DNA of 64,000 nt from Bacteroidia bacterium (GTDB lineage: Bacteria; Bacteroidota; Bacteroidia; 2-12-FULL-35-15): assembly GCA_030654175.1 (NCBI GenBank), contig JAURXZ010000035.1:372001-436000 (forward strand), read 5' to 3'. The notes beneath the pieces were generated by a model that had not been told where the DNA came from, made no database searches, and was given only the letters and a program-made list of their open reading frames with translations. Below are positions 42,482 through 50,821 of this stretch, in pieces (the stretch's first letter is position 1; each line of letters starts with the position of its first letter). A program made the translations under genes and the position numbers.

Positions 42482-44296
42482 CTATACACGTATCCCAACA
42501 ACCAAAATATCGTCCGTCTGCTCTAAAGTACCTTTCCAATTTTCGATAAATGAATCCAGATGCCATTTTTGATCTTCCATTGATTTTAATTGATTCACAA
42601 GTATTTCCTTTTTAAAACTTTTTGTTTTTAATTTTTTGTTATTTCCTATGCCAAACTGATCTGCAAAACCGTCAGAAAATAAATAAACAGTATCATTTTT
42701 TTGTAAATTAATTTCATGTTTGACAAATTCTTGTTCATCAATAGTATAACCACCAATTGCAGCTTTTGTTGCTTTTGTTTCTTCAATTATATTATTACCG
42801 TTCCTCAAAACCCAAATTGGCCGATTAGCGCCTGCATATACAAGTTTGGTCATATCTTTATCAAAGGCACAAATAGCAATATCCATTCCATCATTTGTTG
42901 AATTCCCATCACCTGATTGATGCAACACTTTTTTCATTCCGATATTTACAGATTGTAAAATAGCAGAAACATCATCGCTACGCATAACTGCTTCATTTAA
43001 TTTTTCAGAACCAATAGCACTCATAAAAGCACCTGGCACACCGTGACCTGTACAGTCTGCTACAGCTATTAATATCTTATCAACCGATTCAAAAAACCAA
43101 TAAAAATCACCACTTACAATGTCCTTGGGTTTAAATAATATAAATGATTCGGGTAGAGCCGTTTCAACTTCCACTAAAGGGGGAAGTATAGATCTTTGAA
43201 TTCGTTCGGCATAATTGATACTATCAGTGATTTCATGATTTTTTCTGGCAATAATAATATTTTGTTCGGCTAATTTTAAATTTGCATTCTTTACCATCCG
43301 ATTACTTCGAATAGAAAATACCATCAAAAAAACGACACCTAAAATCACTATGATTGAAATACTTAGAAAAGTATTTTGGTTTTTTATTTTTATAACCTGT
43401 GCATTTAAGACATTTTTCTGAAACAAAATTTCCTTTTCATGGGCAATAATTTCATTCTTCCTTTTAAGAATCAAGCGATTTTGTTTTTTAAGCACTGAAG
43501 CCTGCTGTTTCATTTCGTTTTTTTGAGCTAAAATCCGTTGCTCTTTAAATAAAATTTCAGCATTCTGCAAGATCACCTTTTGCTGTTCAAGATCAAGCTT
43601 ATTAAGTAATTCGTCTGTAAGACGGATGGTTATTCGGTTGTTTATTCTACGAATAGCCCCGTCAGGACACTGAACCTTAATGTCATCAAAATGGATGGCA
43701 CTTTCAATGTTTGGATTAAGAATGTATGCCTTCATTTCTTCGGTCAAACATCCATCATGGGGATTTAACATCTTGACATTGGTAACCGAACGATCCTGCT
43801 TTATTAAACTCACTTGCATTGAAAATGAAGTAACTTTAAATTTTAAATTTAAAAGGAAATTAGGAATTTCAGCACTAATGCATTCTGCACTAATCAAATC
43901 TTCTCTTTTCGAATTTGTGTCGCCAGTGAGGTTTCCTAAATAAGGAACAGGGCTTGGAATAAACAAAGATTTAAATTCAACCGTTTCGATCAATTCGCCT
44001 TGGTTAAAGACTTCAATAGTAGCACTTCCACGTTTATAAACTTTCGCAATATATTTTCCATCCTTACCTTCAATTGAACCGGGACTTATTTTAACTGTTA
44101 AATTTCCTGAAGAGACACCCGGTATGGCAATTGTCAAAAAGTTTTCAACTCCTATGTATAAGGCATTAAGATCGTTCATGGAAATTGAAACATTCTCCGT
44201 TTTCTGACTATATAATAAATTACAAAACAGGATAAGGGGCAGAGCAAAGTATTTAACAATGGTAAGTTCAATAAAGTTAAGTATATAATTTTTCAT
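42482..44296 (-). CDS. Membrane SpoIIE phosphatase with GldM-like extracytoplasmic domains
   Basis: The 604-residue protein starts with a signal/anchor (about 12-30). Residues 32-230 resemble the C-terminal domains of the T9SS motor protein GldM/PorM. LNALYIGVENFLTIAIPGVSSGNLTV corresponds to GldM's N-x-x-Y-x-G-V-x-N-P-I-x-I-x-V-P-G-V. IPSPVPYLGNLTGDT, LNLKFKVTSFSMQV and IHFDDIKVQCPDGAIRRIN follow in the same order as in GldM. A Lys/Gln-rich coiled coil (about 235-300), one TM helix (about 306-326) and a second short coil lead to a SpoIIE PP2C domain (about 365-604) with intact GDFYW, ADCTGHGVPGAF, DGMDIA and DDILVVG. It should dephosphorylate a cytoplasmic Ser/Thr-phosphoprotein. The outer domain could sense a T9SS or envelope partner (inference). 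A pseudo-receiver gene lies 71 bases upstream on the same strand. Confidence 0.85.
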   Translation of the reverse strand: MKNYILNFIELTIVKYFALPLILFCNLLYSQKTENVSISMNDLNALYIGVENFLTIAIPGVSSGNLTVKISPGSIEGKDGKYIAKVYKRGSATIEVFNQGELIETVEFKSLFIPSPVPYLGNLTGDTNSKREDLISAECISAEIPNFLLNLKFKVTSFSMQVSLIKQDRSVTNVKMLNPHDGCLTEEMKAYILNPNIESAIHFDDIKVQCPDGAIRRINNRITIRLTDELLNKLDLEQQKVILQNAEILFKEQRILAQKNEMKQQASVLKKQNRLILKRKNEIIAHEKEILFQKNVLNAQVIKIKNQNTFLSISIIVILGVVFLMVFSIRSNRMVKNANLKLAEQNIIIARKNHEITDSINYAERIQRSILPPLVEVETALPESFILFKPKDIVSGDFYWFFESVDKILIAVADCTGHGVPGAFMSAIGSEKLNEAVMRSDDVSAILQSVNIGMKKVLHQSGDGNSTNDGMDIAICAFDKDMTKLVYAGANRPIWVLRNGNNIIEETKATKAAIGGYTIDEQEFVKHEINLQKNDTVYLFSDGFADQFGIGNNKKLKTKSFKKEILVNQLKSMEDQKWHLDSFIENWKGTLEQTDDILVVGIRV

Positions 44297-44367
44297 TTAA
44301 CAATAATTACTACTCCAATTTTTTAACGTTAAAACAATGAGTGTCTCCTAAAAAAATTATAAATAAA

Positions 44368-44832
44368 TTATCGCCTTGCCATTTCCTTCAGAAGACCAAA
44401 TTTGTTGTTGGGTAGTTTACTCGCTTTCCAATATTTAATAATAATATTTAAAAGTTCCACAGCGCTATGAAAATCTTTCGCTTTTTCGAAATACCCCTGA
44501 ACAGAGTATTCAAAAGCTTTTTCAATATTCTCTTCCGAACCATCACTTGACATGAAAATAAAAGGAATACATTTCATACGAAGTTTTTTGTCTTTAAAGA
44601 TCTCTTCCCTTAATTGAAGTCCGTCCAATACAGGCATATTTATATTCCAAAGAATTAATATTGGTTGCACTTCTTCGCCTTTCAAGTATGTCAACGCCTC
44701 TTTACCATTATCAACAATAACTATTTCATTGACTATTCCGAGCGCCAAAAAGGCCTCTTCTAAAATTTTCTGATCACCTTTATTGTCTTCGACAACTAAT
44801 AAAGCTCCAATTTTGTTTTTACCTGTTTCCAT
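44368..44832 (-). CDS. Stand-alone response-regulator receiver domain lacking the phospho-acceptor Asp
   Basis: The start is taken at 44832 (METGKNKIGALLVVEDNKGDQKIL); the track start adds 19 basic residues. The 154-residue protein is a single CheY-like receiver of the Rcp1-like branch. The acidic pocket (VVEDNKGD) is present. The beta-3 site reads ILWNINMPVLDG, so the Asp normally phosphorylated is Asn (codon AAT on the minus strand). The Ser/Thr (FIFMSSDGSEE) and Lys (YFEKAKD) switch residues remain. It therefore cannot be activated by ordinary Asp phosphorylation. There is no DNA-binding domain. It is the first gene of a two-gene unit with the GldM-like/SpoIIE phosphatase and may bind it. 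Confidence 0.85.
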   Translation of the reverse strand: METGKNKIGALLVVEDNKGDQKILEEAFLALGIVNEIVIVDNGKEALTYLKGEEVQPILILWNINMPVLDGLQLREEIFKDKKLRMKCIPFIFMSSDGSEENIEKAFEYSVQGYFEKAKDFHSAVELLNIIIKYWKASKLPNNKFGLLKEMARR

Positions 44833-45100
44833 TTTTTTTGATTCAATTTTGGAATTCAAAAATATTTCTTTGCTCGCTTTTGCAAACACTTTATTATCTG
44901 AATTTCATTATATCAACTAAAACAAAAAAAAAACCATGTTAATATTAAAATTTTCATGAAATATTTCCCCTTTATGTCCATTAATTTCCTCATCTCCTTA
45001 TAAAAGCAAATCTGTTGCAATTGTTTTAAGATGGCATATTAATTACTTCTACAAAATCAAATTATAAATAATATAATTAATGAATAATAAAATCAATAAA

Positions 45101-45748
45101 ATGAAAAAAAACATAATTATTCTTTCGATAGTGTCGGCTATGGCCGCAGGAATTATTTATGGCTTCAATCATATCCAAGCCAACGAAACACCAATTGAAC
45201 AGGATCAGCTTGTGAATATGCCGAACCTCAAAACCTGGCCAGAGGCATCACAAAAGGCTGCAAAAGAAATGGAAACCAAATATGGCAAACCAAACGGAGC
45301 CACCTCTGATATGATAATTTGGAATAATAATGGAATTTGGTTAAAAACTATTGTTTACAAAAATGAAATGAAACACAATTTTCCAAAATCACACACTGAT
45401 GTTATTGAACAGTGGGTAAATTATAGTGTTCCATTAAATAACTACGATGAACTTGCTTTTTATGATGGCAGCGTTACCGCAAATAGAACTAATGGAACCA
45501 TTTCATCAAGGTGCAACAATGAAGCAATGAATCTCCTGGCATTAAATCTAACATATGATATCGTTAATAACAGCAAAACTGTTGAAGAAGCACGTATGAA
45601 TTATGGTAAAGATGCAATGGCATATGTGAAAGGCGAAAAACCGGCATACACCCAAAAGTTGAATTTCATAAGTGACAAAGCAGCACCTGATCCGGACAAG
45701 CAACTAGATTTAGAAATGGAACAAATGAAATTAGGTGTGAAAAAATAG
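45101..45748 (+). CDS. Unknown exported protein at the head of the stress cassette
   Basis: The ATG at 45101 (MKKNIIILSIVSAMAAG) is chosen over the track start 7 codons upstream because it opens a signal peptide or anchor (about 1-22). The 215-residue protein contains NLKTWPEASQKAAKEMETKYGKPNGATSDMIIWNNNG and WLKTIVYKNEMKHNFPKSHTDVIEQWVNYSVP. I do not know a characterised function; similar proteins occur in proteobacterial and Bacteroidota stress regions as far as I recall. No catalytic motif is visible. It is the first of eight same-strand genes. Confidence 0.75.
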   Translation: MKKNIIILSIVSAMAAGIIYGFNHIQANETPIEQDQLVNMPNLKTWPEASQKAAKEMETKYGKPNGATSDMIIWNNNGIWLKTIVYKNEMKHNFPKSHTDVIEQWVNYSVPLNNYDELAFYDGSVTANRTNGTISSRCNNEAMNLLALNLTYDIVNNSKTVEEARMNYGKDAMAYVKGEKPAYTQKLNFISDKAAPDPDKQLDLEMEQMKLGVKK

Positions 45749-45832
45749 CAATTATTTAAAATTATCAATACACGTTATTTCAGGAAATAAAAGATAGAAT
45801 TAAAATAAAGTCAAACAATAAAAACAATATAT

Positions 45833-46309
45833 ATGACAACAATTGTAAAAACAGAAGAATTAACTATTGGAAGCACAGTATTTTCTAATAAAGGTTATAT
45901 ACCTAGCAATTATACTTGCGAAGGAGATAACATCAACCCATCAATTACTGTTGAAAATATTCCCTCCGGAACAAAAAGTTTAGCACTTATTGTAGATGAC
46001 CCGGATGCGGCAGATGGTGTATTTAACCATTGGATAATATGGAACATCCATCCTATGGAAATGATAATTGAAAACACGGCTCCAGGCACACAAGGGAAAA
46101 ACAGTTTCGGAAAAATAAATTATCAGGGTCCATGCCCTCCGGAAGGAAAAGATCATCGATACTTTTTCAAGGTATATGCATTGGACATCTTACTTGATCT
46201 AAAAAAAGGGAGCGATAAAAAAACTCTTGAAAAAGCCATGCAGGAACACATTCTAGCTAAAGGAGAAATAATCGGTATGTACAAAAAATCAAAACACAAG
46301 AATTTATAA
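45833..46309 (+). CDS. YbhB/YbcL family (PEBP, Raf-kinase-inhibitor-like) protein
   Basis: The 158-residue protein belongs to the phosphatidylethanolamine-binding-protein family. It has [12 protein letters not shown], the ligand-pocket motifs [23 protein letters not shown] (about 45-68) and [22 protein letters not shown] (about 100-122). There is no signal peptide, so it is cytoplasmic. Bacterial members have no firmly assigned substrate. It sits 84 bases after the unknown exported protein and 19 bases before the superoxide dismutase gene, probably in the same operon as the latter. Confidence 0.92.
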   Translation: MTTIVKTEELTIGSTVFSNKGYIPSNYTCEGDNINPSITVENIPSGTKSLALIVDDPDAADGVFNHWIIWNIHPMEMIIENTAPGTQGKNSFGKINYQGPCPPEGKDHRYFFKVYALDILLDLKKGSDKKTLEKAMQEHILAKGEIIGMYKKSKHKNL

Positions 46310-46328
46310 TATCTCAAAAAATAAAATT

Positions 46329-46967
46329 ATGGCATTCACATTACCGGCTCTTCCTTATCTGAAAGAGTCATTAGAACCTTTTATTGATGTGATGACAATG
46401 GAGATTCATCATGGTAAACATCACAATGCTTACGTTACCACTTTGAATAAAGCTATTGAAAATACAGATGCAGACAAAATGAGTATTGAAGATATTTTGA
46501 AAAACATTTCCAAATACCCGGCCATTGTACGGAATAACGCTGGAGGACATTTCAACCATTGTATGTTCTGGACTCTTCTACGACCAAATGGAGGAGGCAA
46601 TCCGAATGGAAAGCTGGGAAATGAAATTCATTCCGCATTTGATTCTTTTGATGAATTTAAGAAAAAATTCACCAAATCGGCTATAGGAAGATTTGGCTCA
46701 GGCTGGGCATGGCTGATAAAAAATGAATCCGGAAAACTGGAAATATGTTCAACTCCAAATCAGGATAATCCTTTAATGGACATTGCTGAAAATAAGGGGA
46801 TTCCAATACTTGGTCTTGACATTTGGGAACATGCCTATTATCTGAAATACCAAAACCGAAGGTCTGAATATATTGATGCTTGGTGGAATATAGTAAACTG
46901 GGAAGAAGCATCTAAACGATTTTTACAAGTACAAAAAAAAGAACAAAAAAACACACAAATAAAATGA
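46329..46967 (+). CDS. sodB: Fe/Mn superoxide dismutase
   Basis: The 212-residue enzyme dismutates superoxide to oxygen and H2O2 in the cytoplasm. The four metal ligands are visible: His in [13 protein letters not shown] (about 27), His in [10 protein letters not shown] (about 75), and Asp and His in [16 protein letters not shown] (about 160-164). No signal peptide is present. Sequence alone does not settle iron versus manganese. The gene symbol is the generic one for this family. It overlaps the next small gene by 4 bases (ATGA), implying translational coupling. Confidence 0.95.
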   Translation: MAFTLPALPYLKESLEPFIDVMTMEIHHGKHHNAYVTTLNKAIENTDADKMSIEDILKNISKYPAIVRNNAGGHFNHCMFWTLLRPNGGGNPNGKLGNEIHSAFDSFDEFKKKFTKSAIGRFGSGWAWLIKNESGKLEICSTPNQDNPLMDIAENKGIPILGLDIWEHAYYLKYQNRRSEYIDAWWNIVNWEEASKRFLQVQKKEQKNTQIK

Positions 46968-47161
46968 AACAAAAAGAAAAAGTTTTCCAAAATAAGCCGG
47001 GAAAGGATGAACCTCCTGTAAAGCCAGAAAAAGATATTCCGGTAAAACCTGATAAAAACCCCGATCCCACTAAACCACGACCTGGAGGCAATGAGCCGGA
47101 AAAAAATGATCCTACTCGAATTGAGCAGCCCGGCAAATCAGATCCAACGCGAATTGACTAA
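46964..47161 (+). CDS. Small Pro/Lys-rich disordered protein coupled to SOD
   Basis: The 65-residue protein consists almost wholly of Pro, Lys, Asp, Glu and Asn. It contains repeats of K-P-E/D-K ([14 protein letters not shown]) and a duplicated [18 protein letters not shown] tail. No signal peptide or hydrophobic segment is present, so it should be a soluble disordered peptide. The ATGA overlap with the SOD stop codon and the strongly biased but stop-free sequence argue that it is translated. Similar short Pro-rich peptides occur in Bacteroidota stress operons as far as I recall. Function is unknown. Confidence 0.65.
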   Translation: MKQKEKVFQNKPGKDEPPVKPEKDIPVKPDKNPDPTKPRPGGNEPEKNDPTRIEQPGKSDPTRID

Positions 47162-47338
47162 GAGCCTATTAATTATGGGATAGTCATGTTAACCGAATGA
47201 GTTAAATCCTTTGCTGACTTTGTTATTATTACTTGGCTTTTCAGGTAATAATTTTCTTTAACATTCAATGGTTGAATTTCAATTGCGAGGATTCTATTCA
47301 GCATATAAAAAATCGATAAACATTAAAAAATATAAAAA

Positions 47339-48007
47339 ATGAAAACAACGGAAATTAATATTTCAATAAACGAATCGGTTAAACTACAAGGAACTCTTAA
47401 TATTCCTTCCGGTGCAGAATCTTTTGTTATCTTTTCACATGGTAGTGGCAGCAGCCGTTTCAGTTCAAGGAACAGACATGTTGCGGGTGTTTTAAATAAA
47501 GAGAAAATGGCCACATTACTGATTGATTTGCTTACAAAAAAAGAAGACGAAGTTTTTGAAAACCGCTTCAACATTGAATTACTAACTGAACGCCTTGTTT
47601 CTGTAACTAAACAAGTGCATCAATTTCCAGAATTAAAAAATTTACCTATCGGGTATTTTGGCGCAAGCACTGGTGCAGCATCAGCACTAAAAGCTGCCGA
47701 AATCCTTAATGATATTATAGAGGCGGTCGTTTCGAGAGGTGGCCGTCCGGATCTTGCAAAGTCGTCCTTAACAAATGTTAAAGCCCCAACATTATTAATT
47801 ATTGGCAGTTTAGATGAAAACGTTATTGAATTAAATAAGCGCGCTTATTCCTATCTCAATTGTGAAAAGAAAATTGAAATTATTGAAGGGGCAACACATT
47901 TATTTGAAGAGCCCGGAACATTAGATAAAGTAGCAGAGCTCGCTACCAGCTGGTTTAAAAAACATTTATATAAAATAGAAGTTGAAAAACAAACTCTCAA
48001 CAGATAA
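47339..48007 (+). CDS. Dienelactone-hydrolase-family alpha/beta hydrolase
   Basis: The 222-residue alpha/beta hydrolase has FVIFSHGSGSSRFSSRNRHVA (oxyanion region, about 28-48), nucleophile elbow GYFGASTGAAS (about 101-111), acid GSLDEN (about 160) and His in EGATHLFEEP (about 185). It is cytoplasmic and of unknown substrate. In other bacteria this hydrolase type is found beside, or fused to, a phosphoribosyltransferase and next to an erythromycin-esterase homologue, as far as I recall. Here it stands alone and the esterase gene follows after 27 bases. Confidence 0.88.
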   Translation: MKTTEINISINESVKLQGTLNIPSGAESFVIFSHGSGSSRFSSRNRHVAGVLNKEKMATLLIDLLTKKEDEVFENRFNIELLTERLVSVTKQVHQFPELKNLPIGYFGASTGAASALKAAEILNDIIEAVVSRGGRPDLAKSSLTNVKAPTLLIIGSLDENVIELNKRAYSYLNCEKKIEIIEGATHLFEEPGTLDKVAELATSWFKKHLYKIEVEKQTLNR

Positions 48008-48034
48008 ACAGATTGCTAATAAAAAAATGAAAAA

Positions 48035-49369
48035 ATGAAAATTTCATATTTAAAAGATAGATCAGGCGAAAGCATCGATCTGAATAAATTAATTTTTGAT
48101 AACTCTATTGAGTTAAATAGCAGCACCGACCTTGATGCACTTATTGAAATAATTGGTGATTCAAAATATGTATTGCTTGGTGAAGCCTCTCACGGAACAC
48201 ACGAGTATTACACCTGGCGAACGCAGATCAGCAAAAAATTAATCGAGAAAAAAGGTTTTTCATTTATTGCCGTGGAAGGGGATTGGCCTGATTGCTATCG
48301 CGTAAACCGATACATAAAAAACTATACCGATTCAGGAAAATCAGCTTTAGATGTATTGCATGCGTTCAATCGCTGGCCAACATGGATGTGGGCCAATTGG
48401 GAAATAGTAGCGTTGACAGAATGGCTCAGAACTCATAATTCCTCTCTGCCAAAAAATCGCAAAACCGGATTTTATGGATTAGATGTATATAGCTTGTGGG
48501 AATCGTTCGATACAATTATAAAATATCTTGACAAAGAAGATCCTAAAACAAAACATACGGCTAAAAATGCTTTGAAATGCTTTGAACCTTATAGTGCAGG
48601 CGAAGGACAAGCCTATGCCCGCGCCACACTAATGGTTCCATCAATATGTGAAGATGCGGTAATTGATCTGTTAACACAGGTAAGAAAAAACATGATCAGC
48701 TATAACACCGATCCGGAGGCGGTAATGAGTGCTGAACAAAATGCACATGTTATTGTTAATGCCGAACGATATTACCGCGCAATGGTAAAACCCGGACCGG
48801 AATCATGGAATATTCGTGACCACCACATGGTGGATACATTAGATCGTTTAATAAAATTCCATGGCCCTGAATCAAAGGCAATAATCTGGGAACACAACAC
48901 CCACATCGGTGATGCAAGGGCAACAGATATGGTTAGAGAAGGAACTGTAAATGTGGGCCAATTATTAAATGAGCAACACAAAGATGAAGGCGTTTTCTCT
49001 ATTGGTTTTGGCTCTTATACAGGCACAGTGGTTGCAGGCCGGGAATGGGGTGATATTATGCGAGTGATGAATCAACCTAACGCTATACCTGATAGTTGGG
49101 AATTTCTTCTGCATCAGCTCGATGCAAAAAACAGGATTGTTTTCATGAATGAAGAGATGAAAAAACAGATCGGCAAAAAAGAATTCGGACATCGTGCTAT
49201 TGGCGTAGTATATCATCCGCAGTATGAACACCTCGGGAATTATGTTCCCAGCCTCATGCCACACCGTTACGATGCGTTCGTTTATATTGATGAAACATCT
49301 GCACTTCACCCACTTCACATGGAACCTGACGGCCGCCAAATGCCTGAAACATTTCCTTTTGGGGTATAA
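48035..49369 (+). CDS. Erythromycin-esterase-like (EreA/B family) hydrolase
   Basis: The 444-residue protein carries the family signatures. These are LLGEASHGTHEYYTWR (about 48-63, with the active-site Glu/His pair), FIAVEGDWPDCYRVNRYI (about 75-92), and WEHNTHIGDARATDM (about 287-301), which bears further active-site His residues. True Ere enzymes hydrolyse the macrolactone of erythromycin, but most chromosomal relatives have no shown antibiotic activity. Its place in a stress cassette suggests a housekeeping or protective hydrolase. No signal peptide is present. Macrolide resistance should not be assumed. Confidence 0.9.
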   Translation: MKISYLKDRSGESIDLNKLIFDNSIELNSSTDLDALIEIIGDSKYVLLGEASHGTHEYYTWRTQISKKLIEKKGFSFIAVEGDWPDCYRVNRYIKNYTDSGKSALDVLHAFNRWPTWMWANWEIVALTEWLRTHNSSLPKNRKTGFYGLDVYSLWESFDTIIKYLDKEDPKTKHTAKNALKCFEPYSAGEGQAYARATLMVPSICEDAVIDLLTQVRKNMISYNTDPEAVMSAEQNAHVIVNAERYYRAMVKPGPESWNIRDHHMVDTLDRLIKFHGPESKAIIWEHNTHIGDARATDMVREGTVNVGQLLNEQHKDEGVFSIGFGSYTGTVVAGREWGDIMRVMNQPNAIPDSWEFLLHQLDAKNRIVFMNEEMKKQIGKKEFGHRAIGVVYHPQYEHLGNYVPSLMPHRYDAFVYIDETSALHPLHMEPDGRQMPETFPFGV

Positions 49370-49402
49370 AATTTTAATAACTATAAATAAAAAATAAAAA
49401 AA

Positions 49403-49726
49403 ATGGAAAACAAAACAATGATCGAGGAACTTTACTTCTGTGCCGCGCAATGCACAAGATGCTATGATGCATGCCACATGGAAAAAGATAAAACGCAATT
49501 AGAAAATTGCATGAAACTTGATGAGGAATGTGCAGAGATCTGTCGATTGACTGCTGTTCGTTTAGAAAAAAAATCTGAAAATTCAGATAAGTATTTAAAA
49601 CTGTGTGCAGAAATATGCGAATCCTGCGCAACAGAATGTGAAAAACATTCTCAATTGGAACATTGCAAAACATGTGCTGAGGTTTGTCGTAAATGTGCTG
49701 AAATGTGTCTTCAGCCGGCACATTAG
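49403..49726 (+). CDS. Cys-rich four-helix-bundle copper-binding protein (Csp-like)
   Basis: The 107-residue protein has sixteen Cys, spaced as C-x3-C-x2-C-x3-C repeats along predicted helices (ELYFCAAQCTRCYDACHME; CAEICESCATECEKH; CKTCAEVCRKCAEMCL). This is the pattern of the ferredoxin-like four-helix-bundle family related to methanotroph copper storage proteins, which hold many Cu(I) ions in the helix core. It lacks a signal peptide, so it is cytosolic, like Csp3-type members. It follows the esterase gene by 33 bases. A link to copper or peroxide defence fits the adjacent SOD. Confidence 0.9.
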   Translation: MENKTMIEELYFCAAQCTRCYDACHMEKDKTQLENCMKLDEECAEICRLTAVRLEKKSENSDKYLKLCAEICESCATECEKHSQLEHCKTCAEVCRKCAEMCLQPAH

Positions 49727-49762
49727 TATAATTTCAAAAAGACTAAAAGCTCGCCCCCACTG

Positions 49763-49812
49763 CTCATTTGAACGCTGCCCGGCTGATTTACAAATCATCC
49801 GGGCAGGATGAG
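49763..49812 (+). other. Stable stem-loop between the Csp-like and YceI genes
   Basis: The inner stem CTGCCCGG/CCGGGCAG (49775-49782/49799-49806) is topped by GATT/AATC. It is enclosed by an outer CTCAT/ATGAG stem with an asymmetric bulge. The segment is much more GC-rich than its surroundings and has no T-tract, so it may be a processing site, a weak terminator or a structured RNA. Confidence 0.5.
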
Positions 49813-49879
49813 TTAATATAATTCTGATAACCAATTGATCTGCTTATTGTATCAAATCATAAACTGAAAAATATACAAA

Positions 49880-50428
49880 ATGAAAAACATATTATTATTT
49901 CTCCTAGTAATTATATCCGGATCTAACTTGTTCTCACAAATTTATATTGCAAAAAATTGCGAGATCACTTTCTTTTCCGCAGCGCCACTTGAAAATATTG
50001 CCGCAACAAATAAAGCCGCCAAACCTATCCTTAACACTTCAACCAACGACATCCAAACTAAAATAGCAATGACTGCTTTTGTATTCGAAAAACCTTTAAT
50101 GCAGGAACACTTCAACGAAAATTATGTAGAAAGTGAAAAATTTCCTCATGCAATTTTCAAAGGTAAAATAAATGAAACAATTGATTGGAAAAAAGATGGC
50201 GAATATAAAGCAACAGCAACAGGAACACTTGATTTACATGGAATTCAAAAAAACATAACCATTGATGGAACAGTAAACATTACAGGATCTGAGATTATCA
50301 TTGCAGCCAAATTCAACATTCACATTGCGGATTACGGAATTAAAATCCCAAGCCTTTACATTAAAAATATCGCAGAAGATGTGGAAGTAAAATTGAACGC
50401 AACACTTGAACCGTATAAACAGAAATAA
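49880..50428 (+). CDS. YceI family periplasmic protein
   Basis: The 182-residue protein has a signal peptide (MKNILLFLLVIISGSNLFSQ). The YceI lipocalin-like domain includes ITFFSAAPLENIAATN, EHFNENYVESEKFPHAIFKGKI (about 76-97) and TATGTLDLHGIQKNITIDGTVNI (about 113-135). The family binds isoprenoid or amphipathic lipids in the periplasm, and some members are induced by stress or base. It lies 153 bases after the Csp-like gene with a stable hairpin between them, and closes the cassette. Confidence 0.93.
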   Translation: MKNILLFLLVIISGSNLFSQIYIAKNCEITFFSAAPLENIAATNKAAKPILNTSTNDIQTKIAMTAFVFEKPLMQEHFNENYVESEKFPHAIFKGKINETIDWKKDGEYKATATGTLDLHGIQKNITIDGTVNITGSEIIIAAKFNIHIADYGIKIPSLYIKNIAEDVEVKLNATLEPYKQK

Positions 50429-50821
50429 AGATCCTGAAGGACAAATTCAAAACAAATCCGGCAATTATTTTTTGTTATTTTAGCTTTAATCCTTTTAAAT
50501 AATGAGCTAAGCCCTCTCCTACTGTAGTATTTATTTTTTTTAAATTATATAACCATGACAAGAGAAATGGCTGCAAGAAACAATACAAAATTAAAAAATA
50601 TCCTCATTTCAAAGAAAAAAACAATTGCAGAATTATGATAAACATCAGTTTATTAATTGAAAAATAAACAAGTTGATCAATACCCTCTTTTATTTTTCAA
50701 AATCTATCTTTTCTAAACTAATCTCCTTTCTTTAAAAACCTCATTAATATATTTTTGTATATTTACTCTAAATCACGGATTCTTTAAATTATGTTATAAG
50801 AATTTCTAAATTTATTGTTGA
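50429..50821. other. Intergenic region after yceI
   Basis: The 393 bases contain only a 27-codon ORF (ATG at 50555), which I do not consider supported. TATTTTTG at 50750-50757 matches the -7 consensus about 65 bases before the next gene and is its likely promoter. No -33 TTG at the right distance and no hairpin is evident. Confidence 0.45.

Noticed and set aside
42482-44296. Annotation of the 42.5 kb protein as GldM itself
   Set aside because: It lacks GldM's N-terminal motor helix and long first domains, has a C-terminal SpoIIE phosphatase, and has no gldK/L/N neighbours.
50555-50638. 27-codon ORF (MTREMAARNNTK...) downstream of yceI
   Set aside because: Too short, no recognisable motif or ribosome-binding signal, and it ends in an AT-rich gap; no independent support.
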